Below, one piece after another: positions 58,194 to 64,000 of a stretch of 64,000 nt of DNA. The notes beneath the pieces were generated by a model. That model was not told the origin of the DNA. It worked only from the letters and a program-made list of their open reading frames with translations, and searched no databases. Each line of letters opens with the position of its first letter. Within the stretch, counting starts at the first letter, position 1. Source of the stretch: Halobellus captivus (GTDB lineage Archaea; Halobacteriota; Halobacteria; Halobacteriales; Haloferacaceae); NCBI RefSeq assembly GCF_007655485.1, contig NZ_VJXQ01000001.1:786817-850816 (forward strand), read 5' to 3'. Made by a program: the position numbers and the translations under genes.

Positions 58194-59123
58194 CTATTCG
58201 TTGAGTCGACCCAGTTCGTCGTCGACGAGGCTGGGGTGAGTCCGCTGCGGCTCCGGATGCGGGTCGGCGAGCGCCTCGCGCATCCGCTCTCGGCCAGCGG
58301 CGTGTCGGCGCGCGCGTTCGTCGGCGTCGATCTCCTCGCAGCCGGGCGGGACCTCGCGTCCGCGGTCGGTGAAGTACCCTTCCGGCGTGACCCAGTCGTG
58401 GTAGTACGGGACGTCGGAGTCGTGGACGACCGTCAGGCCGACCTCCGCGCCGTGGCCCGCGGCGACGATCGCCTGGTGGTACTTCTCGGCGATGCGCCCG
58501 GCCGCGTAGACGCCGTCGACGTTCGTTCGACCCACCTCGTCGACGACGACGTACTCTTTCGAACCCGCCTCGCGCGTTTCGACGCCGAGACCGTGCAAGT
58601 AGGACGCGTCCGACCACGACGCGGCGACGACGGCGTCGGCCCGGAACCGGCGCGTGTCGTCGTCCCGTGCGACCGCGCGAACCTCGAATCCGTTATTCCC
58701 CCGTACAATATCGGCGACGCGTCCGGTCCGCCGACGGGCGCCGTTTTCCTCGGCCTGCTCGGCGAGGAGGTCCAGGAACTGCCGAGCGTTGATGCCGCCG
58801 GGGAATCCGGGGACGTTCTCCAAGTGGGCGTTCCGCGCGAGGATGCTCTCGTCAAGGTCGCCGGACGCCCTCCGATCGCCCGAGGGATCGGCGTCGCCTG
58901 ATTCCGTCCGCCCGCCTGCGGGGCTTCCTCCCACGGTGTCGACGACGAGGGTGTCGAGTCCGGCGCGCGCGGTGAACGTCGCCGCCGTCAACCCCGCGAC
59001 GCCGCCACCGACGATGACGACGCGTGCCGCGTCCGCGTCGCTCGCGCTATCCGTGTCGCTCGCGCTATCCGCGTCAGTGTCGCAGTCACCCACAGTACTG
59101 GTGTCGGTCTGTTGCTCCGTCAT
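58194..59123 (-). CDS. FAD-dependent oxidoreductase, thioredoxin-reductase fold without CxxC
   Basis: A 309-residue two-dinucleotide-domain flavoprotein. After an Asp/Ser-rich N-terminus (with an 18-bp duplication), the FAD motif VVIVGGGVAGLTAATF is at residues 35-50 and the second FAD motif GVYAAGRIAEKYHQAIVAAG near 210-230. FPGGINARQFLDLL is TrxR-like. The redox CxxC of thioredoxin reductase is absent; SWSDAS is seen in the middle. It may reduce something other than thioredoxin. A 90-residue hydrophilic C-terminal part follows. The start at 59123 is chosen because codons upstream have no support. Confidence 0.83.
   Translation of the reverse strand: MTEQQTDTSTVGDCDTDADSASDTDSASDADAARVVIVGGGVAGLTAATFTARAGLDTLVVDTVGGSPAGGRTESGDADPSGDRRASGDLDESILARNAHLENVPGFPGGINARQFLDLLAEQAEENGARRRTGRVADIVRGNNGFEVRAVARDDDTRRFRADAVVAASWSDASYLHGLGVETREAGSKEYVVVDEVGRTNVDGVYAAGRIAEKYHQAIVAAGHGAEVGLTVVHDSDVPYYHDWVTPEGYFTDRGREVPPGCEEIDADERARRHAAGRERMREALADPHPEPQRTHPSLVDDELGRLNE
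59038..59073. repeat. 18-bp in-frame duplication
   Basis: Two units (59038-59055 and 59056-59073) sharing tcgctcgcgctatcc, encoding the Ser-Asp repeat (ASDTDS/ASDADA) at the N-terminus of the flavoprotein. Confidence 0.85.
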
Positions 59124-59198
59124 ACGCGCCGGAAGGCGACCGTTGCCGATGAGTCTCACGGTCGATGCCAACGAGCGCGAGACAGTGGAGAGTACGCC

Positions 59199-59234
59199 GA
59201 GTTGTGGGAGTTCGCCGAGTTGTGGGAGTTCGCC
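59199..59234. repeat. 18-bp perfect duplication, intergenic
   Basis: gagttgtgggagttcgcc occurs twice in a row (59199-59216, 59217-59234) between the flavoprotein start and the stop of the next minus-strand gene. Confidence 0.9.
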
Positions 59235-59330
59235 GAAGCGAATCAGTGAGGGCGTCGGACCGGATCAGTGGCGTCGAAGCGGTCCCAGCCAGTGTGTCGA
59301 GTCAAATCAGGAGGACTTCGAACGGGTCAC

Positions 59331-60215
59331 TCAGTAGGTCGAGTCAGTCTCGTACAGTCGCGCGTCGTCGGTCGCGTCGACGGAAACGAGTCCGTCAGGC
59401 GTCTCGTCGAGTTCGACGGCGAGTTGCCAGCGCCCCTCGCCGACCGGCGTCGCCGCCGTGAAGCTAAAGTTCGTCTGCGGGAGCCGCTTCGCGAGCGCGA
59501 CCGAGAGCGGGAGCGTCGGCAGTCGACCGGTCCGCTCGGCGAGGGCGTAGTCGCCGAACGTCACGCGCCAGCGATCCGATCCGGCGCCGACGGCAACGGA
59601 GTTCGCGTCGACGAACCCGACGCGTTCGAGCGTCTCGATCGTCGCGCGCAGCGCCTCGTCGGGACCGACCGTCGACGGCGCGTTCGGCCCGCGGAGCGCC
59701 GCAGCGGCCGCGTCGACGACGTGGGCCCGTTGGTTCCGGTCCGCGCGGAGCGCGAGTTCGCTCGTGACGCTCCACAGCATCGTGAGACAGAAGTCATCGC
59801 GGTCCTCGACGACCTCCGCGAGCGTCAGGTACGTCTCCATCGCCGCGGTCTCGACCTCGCGCAACGATGCGTCCGAGAGCGCCTCGAAGGTCGCTCCTGC
59901 GACGTTGTGACAGAACTCGAGGTACCGAAACCGCGGATCCGCATCCCCGGTCGTCGCGACGCCGGGCGGCGTGTCCTCAACGTCGTGAACGAGCGGCTCG
60001 TAGAACGGGACCTGTGGGTCGTACTGGCGAAGCGTCGCGCGGTACTCCGCGGCGGCCTCCGCGGCCTCCGCGGCGGTGTCTCTGTCATCGAAGCGGCGAC
60101 CCGATACCGGATGTGGTTCACAGCCGGTGCGCCCGCAGACGACCGCGTACGGGCCGCCCGGGGCCGAAAGGCAATCGACGTGTCGGCTGATATCTCGGAG
60201 GGTCGCCCCGACCAT
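59331..60215 (-). CDS. Conserved haloarchaeal protein, unknown function
   Basis: A 294-residue protein opening MVGATLRDISRHVDCLSAPG, then VVCGRTGCEPHPVSGRRFDD and RATLRQYDPQVPFYEP, a pattern I recognise from haloarchaeal proteins of unknown function. The middle is helical (LREVETAAMETYLTLAEVVE, TLWSVTSELALRADR-like), the C-terminus beta-rich. No catalytic motif is clear. The start at 60215 is the first sensible ATG; the longer frame to 60362 overlaps the SRPBCC gene's 5' region. Confidence 0.78.
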   Translation of the reverse strand: MVGATLRDISRHVDCLSAPGGPYAVVCGRTGCEPHPVSGRRFDDRDTAAEAAEAAAEYRATLRQYDPQVPFYEPLVHDVEDTPPGVATTGDADPRFRYLEFCHNVAGATFEALSDASLREVETAAMETYLTLAEVVEDRDDFCLTMLWSVTSELALRADRNQRAHVVDAAAAALRGPNAPSTVGPDEALRATIETLERVGFVDANSVAVGAGSDRWRVTFGDYALAERTGRLPTLPLSVALAKRLPQTNFSFTAATPVGEGRWQLAVELDETPDGLVSVDATDDARLYETDSTY

Positions 60216-60339
60216 CGTGTCAAATATGACCGTTCGACAACAAGTGCGTTCCGATCCAGCGATGGGCGTGCGAACGAGGGACACCGGTCCGGCTCTCGCC
60301 GCCCACAACGCTTTCTGTCTCTCCCGCCAACCGACCGGC

Positions 60340-60873
60340 GTGGACGAACTCGTCGTCAGCACCGTGGTCTACGCTCCGCCCGAAGAGGCGTACGATCTCC
60401 TCGTCGACTTCCCCCGATACGAGGCGTACGCCGACCACCTCCGCGACGTCGTCAGGCGACGCGGCGACGGCGGCCCGGGAACCCGCTACGCGCTGCGGTT
60501 CGCCTGGTGGAAACTCACCTACACCGTCGAGTCGGAGGTCACGGAAGTCGATCCGCCGGAGCGCATCGAGTGGCGAGTCGTACGGAACCTCAACGCAAGC
60601 GGCCGCTGGCGCATCGAGGAACTCGACGAACTCCCCGATGGTGCCCCCGACTGGGCGAACACCGCCTCTCGCGTCTCCTTCGAGGTGTCGTACGACCCCA
60701 CCTCGGCGAACGAGGGCGGCATCGACCTGCCGCGGTTCGTTTCGCTGGGTTGGGTGGTCGATCGACTCAAGCCCGCGATCGCGAGTGAGGCCCAGCGGAT
60801 CGTCGAACGAATCGTCGCCGACCTCGAAGGCGAACCGCGTCCGGTCGATCTCACCGTCGAGCGGCGAACCTGA
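60340..60873 (+). CDS. SRPBCC (START/Bet v1-like) protein
   Basis: A 177-residue protein of the polyketide cyclase/COQ10 type. STVVYAPPEEAYDLLVDFPR is the typical opening of this fold, followed by KLTYTVESEVTEVDPPERIE and, near the end, a helix that caps the cavity (KPAIASEAQRIVERIVADLE). It may bind a hydrophobic ligand, for example a quinone or lipid. GTG at 60340 is preferred as the start; an upstream in-frame ATG at 60262 is possible. It diverges from the preceding gene. Confidence 0.82.
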   Translation: MDELVVSTVVYAPPEEAYDLLVDFPRYEAYADHLRDVVRRRGDGGPGTRYALRFAWWKLTYTVESEVTEVDPPERIEWRVVRNLNASGRWRIEELDELPDGAPDWANTASRVSFEVSYDPTSANEGGIDLPRFVSLGWVVDRLKPAIASEAQRIVERIVADLEGEPRPVDLTVERRT

Positions 60874-61048
60874 TCGAAAGAAACCGAATCCGAATCGGAA
60901 GGGAATGGAAAGACACTCGAAAGCAGATCAGTATTGAATCGGAAGGGAATCGAAGTAAGCGGGCGCGTCGGCGTCGAATACGGCGTTCTAGTCGATTCAG
61001 ACCGATGCCGAAAGAGAAATACGTCCTCGTCGGACACTCTCTGAGAGA

Positions 61049-61081
61049 ATGAATCCGGGTGACTCCCCGTGCGCGTCGTGA
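61049..61081 (+). CDS. 10-codon leader mini-ORF overlapping trkA
   Basis: Reads MNPGDSPCAS then TGA. The ATG is about 28 bases after the AT-rich gaaatacg (61016-61022), the TGA (61079-61081) lies within trkA, which starts GTG at 61069, and gggtga (61057-61062) can act as a Shine-Dalgarno site 6 bases before that GTG. Confidence 0.42.
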   Translation: MNPGDSPCAS

Positions 61082-62406
61082 TCGTCGGAGCGGGGCAGGT
61101 CGGATCGAGCATCGCGGCCGACCTCGCGGGCACGCACGAGGTGATCGTCGTCGACTGCGACGCAGATCGCGTTGAGGAGTTGAACTACTCGCTCGACGTC
61201 CTCGGCGTGACCGGCGACGGGACCTCCGTGTCCACACTCGAAGAGGCCGGAATCGAGGACGTCGATATGGTGATCGCCTCGACCGACGACGACGAGACCA
61301 ATATCGTCGTCTGCTCGACGGTGAAAGCGGTTTCCGATGCGTTCACCATCGCCCGAGTGAAGAACACGGAGTATCTCCGGACGTGGGAGCGTTCGAAACG
61401 CGCCTTCGGCGTCGACTTTATGGTCTGTACGAACCTCCTGGCCGCGGAGTCGATCGTCCGGATGATCGGCCTCCCCGCCGCGCGCGACGTCGACCCGTTC
61501 GCGGGCGGGCAGGTACAGATGGCCGAGTTCGAGGTCGACGCCGACAGTCCGGTCGCGAACCAGACCGTCGCCGAGGCCGACCGCTTCGACTCGCTGACGT
61601 TCGTCGCGATCCTCCGAAACGGCTGCGTCGAGATCGTCCGCGGGGAGACGGTGATCGAGCCCGACGACCGCGTCGTGGTGATCGGATCTCCCGAGAGCGT
61701 CCAGGAGTTCGCCCGATCGGTCGCTCCCAACGAATCGCCCGGCACCGCAGAGGAGGTCGTCATCGTCGGCGGTTCCGAGATCGGCTATCACGTCGCACGG
61801 CTGCTCGAAGAGCGCGACTTCACCCCCCGTCTCATCGAGCGCGACGGCGAGCGCGCTCGCGAGCTCGCAGAGCGGCTCCCGAAAACGGTCGTGATGGAAT
61901 CGGACGCGACAGACATCGAGTTCCTCGAACGCGAGCACATCGGCGACGCCGACGCCGTCGTGTCCGCGCTCGACTCCGACGAGAAGAACCTCCTCGTCTC
62001 ACTACTCGCCGCGCGGATGGGCGTCGAGCGGACGATCGCGATCATCGACGCGGCCGAGTACGTAGACCTCTTCGAGACCGTCGGCGTCGACGTCGGCGTC
62101 AGCCCGCGGGGCGTCGTCGCCGAGGAGATCTCCCGATTTACGCTCGACGGCGACGCCGAAAACGTCGCGCTCATCGAGTCCGACAAGGCCGAGGTCCTCG
62201 AAATCGAGATCGACGCCGAGAGCGTGCTCGCGGGGCGACCGATCCAGGAGTCCGCTCGGGACCTCCCCCCGGGCGTCGTCATCGGCGCAATCACGCGCGA
62301 GCGCGAGTTCATCACCCCTCGCGGAGACACCGTCATCAAGGTCGGCGATCACGTCGTCGTCTTCGCCGATATCGACGTCGTGGATGACGTGACCGCCCAG
62401 TTATGA
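61069..62406 (+). CDS. trkA: Trk potassium uptake regulatory subunit
   Basis: A 445-residue cytoplasmic protein with two RCK units. Each has a Rossmann NAD-binding motif, RVVIVGAGQVGSSIAADLAG (residues 1-20) and EVVIVGGSEIGYHVARLLEE (about 228-247), followed by a TrkA_C domain (TLRNGCVEIVRGETVIEPDD region and RPIQESARDLPPGVVIGAIT region). It binds NAD(H) or ATP and gates the TrkH channel. The stop overlaps trkH by 4 bases (ATGA). Confidence 0.96.
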   Translation: MRVVIVGAGQVGSSIAADLAGTHEVIVVDCDADRVEELNYSLDVLGVTGDGTSVSTLEEAGIEDVDMVIASTDDDETNIVVCSTVKAVSDAFTIARVKNTEYLRTWERSKRAFGVDFMVCTNLLAAESIVRMIGLPAARDVDPFAGGQVQMAEFEVDADSPVANQTVAEADRFDSLTFVAILRNGCVEIVRGETVIEPDDRVVVIGSPESVQEFARSVAPNESPGTAEEVVIVGGSEIGYHVARLLEERDFTPRLIERDGERARELAERLPKTVVMESDATDIEFLEREHIGDADAVVSALDSDEKNLLVSLLAARMGVERTIAIIDAAEYVDLFETVGVDVGVSPRGVVAEEISRFTLDGDAENVALIESDKAEVLEIEIDAESVLAGRPIQESARDLPPGVVIGAITREREFITPRGDTVIKVGDHVVVFADIDVVDDVTAQL

Positions 62407-64000
62407 GCGTCCAGCTTCGCGTCGACGTGCGGGCCAGCCTGAGCCTCGTCGGTTCCGTCCTGAAATATCTCGCCGTTCCGCTGTGTCTCCCGTTGGTCGT
62501 GGCGCTGTACTACGGTGAGACCGTCGTCCCGTTCGTCGCGACCATCGCGCTCACCGTCGCCGTCGGCGTCGGACTCGAACGCCTCCATCGCGACCCGGAC
62601 CTGCGCGCCCGCGAGGGGTTCCTGATGGTGGCACTCACCTGGCTCACCGTCGCTCTCATCGGCGCGGTCCCGTACCTGATCGAGGCGCACGGCCTGCCGC
62701 CGCTGATCGCTGCGACCCATCCGGGGTCGACGCTTGCGAACCCCGAGAACGCGCTGTTCGAGGCGATGAGCGGATTCACCACGACGGGGGCGACCGTCCT
62801 CGGCGACATCTCCTTCGAGTCGCACACGCGCTCGGTTATGCTCTGGCGACAGCTCACGCAGTGGCTCGGCGGAATGGGGATCGTCGTCCTCGCGGTCGCG
62901 ATCCTGCCGGAGCTCTCCGTCGGCGGCGCGCAGCTGATGGACGCGGAAGCGCCCGGCCCGGGAATCGAGAAGCTCACGCCCCGGATCGCCGAAACGGCGC
63001 GAGCGCTGTGGGGGGCGTACCTCGGATTGACCCTCCTCGAAATTCTCCTCCTGTACTCGCTGTCGGTCGCCGGGATCGACGACGGGATGACGCTGTACAA
63101 CGCGGTCGCCCACGGGCTGACGACGATGCCGACCGGCGGGTTCTCACCCGAGGCACGGAGCATCGAGGCGTTCAGCGCTGCGGCACAGTGGATCATCATT
63201 CCGTTCATGATCGCCGCCGGGACGAACTTCGCGCTGTTCTGGCACGTGCTGTCCGGCGACTCGACGCGGCTGTTCCGTGACGCGGAGTTCAAGTTTTACC
63301 TCGGCGTGCTGGGGACGTTCACCGCGCTCTTGGCCGGGGTGCTCTTCACCGGCGGCTTCGCCGCGACAGCACCCGCGGGCGGGACGTACGACGCCGTGTA
63401 TCTCGACGGCGTGAGCGCGGCAATCGCCGGGCAGGCCGAACCCGCGATCCGACACGCGCTGTTCCAGGCGGCAGCGATCGTGACGACCACCGGGTACGCG
63501 AGTATGGACTTCAACGCGTGGGGCCCCGCCGGGAAGGGGATCCTCCTCTTCGGGATCTTCGTCGGCGGTTCGGCGGGATCGACCGGCGGTGCGGTGAAGA
63601 TCGTCCGGTGGTACGTGATTCTCAAGGCCGTTCGCCGAGAGCTATTTACGACCGCCCACCCGGAAGCCGTCCGGCCGGTTCGACTCGGCGGCAACCCGAT
63701 CGACGAGCGCGCGCTTCGCGGGATTTACGCCTTCACGTCCCTCTATCTCGCACTCTTCGTACTGGCGGCAGTGCTGTTCTTCCTCGACGCCCACCGTGTC
63801 GGACTCAGCGTCACCGTGTTGGAAGTCGTCTCTGTGTCCGCGACCGCCATCGGCAACGTCGGCCCGGCGTTCGGACAGTTCGGACCGATGGGCGGGTACC
63901 TATCGCTCTCGGAGCCGAGTAAACTGCTCTTCGTCTTCCTGATGTGGATCGGTCGGCTGGAGATCCTCCCGGTGCTCGTGCTCTTGATGCCGGAGTACTG
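62403..64000 (+). CDS. trkH: Trk potassium uptake channel subunit, cut by window edge
   Basis: 532 residues of the K+-translocating protein are in the window; the end is very close (PVLVLLMPEY at the last codons, where TrkH normally stops). P-loop/filter segments AMSGFTTTGATVLGD, GLTTMPTGGFSPEARS, AAIVTTTGYASMDF and SATAIGNVGPAFG are in order. It is translated with trkA, giving the full Trk uptake system used in osmotic balance. Confidence 0.95.
   Translation, partial: MSVQLRVDVRASLSLVGSVLKYLAVPLCLPLVVALYYGETVVPFVATIALTVAVGVGLERLHRDPDLRAREGFLMVALTWLTVALIGAVPYLIEAHGLPPLIAATHPGSTLANPENALFEAMSGFTTTGATVLGDISFESHTRSVMLWRQLTQWLGGMGIVVLAVAILPELSVGGAQLMDAEAPGPGIEKLTPRIAETARALWGAYLGLTLLEILLLYSLSVAGIDDGMTLYNAVAHGLTTMPTGGFSPEARSIEAFSAAAQWIIIPFMIAAGTNFALFWHVLSGDSTRLFRDAEFKFYLGVLGTFTALLAGVLFTGGFAATAPAGGTYDAVYLDGVSAAIAGQAEPAIRHALFQAAAIVTTTGYASMDFNAWGPAGKGILLFGIFVGGSAGSTGGAVKIVRWYVILKAVRRELFTTAHPEAVRPVRLGGNPIDERALRGIYAFTSLYLALFVLAAVLFFLDAHRVGLSVTVLEVVSVSATAIGNVGPAFGQFGPMGGYLSLSEPSKLLFVFLMWIGRLEILPVLVLLMPEY

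Overview
The window is a 64 kb piece of a haloarchaeal chromosome. The evidence is high GC, very acidic proteins, archaeal TATA boxes 24-31 bases before start codons (mostly leaderless genes), an archaeal LonB protease, a thermosome subunit, a Tat-exported substrate-binding lipoprotein, and archaeal NadM and CoaBC. The order thermosome - SAM hydrolase - nadM - lonB - CPBP protease - MGMT-like protein - trpCBA - ADH synthase matches what I recall of Haloferax-type genomes, so a member of the Haloferacales is likely. No rRNA, CRISPR array, transposase or phage gene was recognised. One tRNA (Gln, UUG) is present.

Layout. 1-4.4 kb: a cut-off CxxCxxCC protein, an MBL-fold hydrolase, a winged-helix regulator, a methyltransferase, a GT2 glycosyltransferase and an amidohydrolase-like protein. 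4.7-11.5 kb: protein quality control and cofactor genes (thermosome, SAM hydrolase, NMN adenylyltransferase, LonB, CPBP protease). 11.6-16 kb: a Cys-less MGMT-like protein facing the trpCBA-ADH synthase operon. 16.2-26.5 kb: small zinc proteins, Hsp20, NUDIX, a GpgS-like glycosyltransferase, MFS, aldo/keto reductase, DHH phosphoesterase, an epimerase, and a ferritin-like/DtxR pair. 26.5-30.6 kb: tRNA-Gln, a winged-helix protein, an AT-rich spacer and a 1028-residue surface protein whose N-terminal part is AT-rich and looks acquired. 30.8-43.8 kb: HD hydrolase, Dph6, cupin, sugar nucleotidyltransferase, regulator, alpha/beta hydrolase, a five-gene peptide-type ABC importer, hpt and a type IV pilin. 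44-52.6 kb: an Mrp/Mnh-type cation/proton antiporter operon (E, F, G, DUF4040, B, C and three MnhD-like subunits). 53-64 kb: an APC permease with two USP domains, an Lrp regulator, coaBC, a solo HalOD1 protein, a flavoprotein, SRPBCC, and trkA-trkH.

The gene set centres on ion and pH balance (Mnh, Trk, USP fusions), protein quality control (thermosome, LonB, Hsp20), tryptophan/aromatic synthesis, and the cell surface.

Two patterns run across the window and are not explained by single gene annotations. (1) Several downstream genes with GTG or ATG starts are preceded by very short ORFs (4-24 codons, perhaps up to 82). Most of these begin about 25 bases after a TATA-like box, some contain a Shine-Dalgarno-like sequence, and end by overlapping or touching the next start codon. 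They look like leaderless mini-ORFs that deliver ribosomes by termination-reinitiation. The best case is a chain through the ferritin-like gene and its DtxR-type regulator. (2) Short degenerate tandem repeats (period 15-33 bp, 2-4 copies) are spread through the window, many sitting on or beside stop codons, so that they extend C-termini and 3' flanks.
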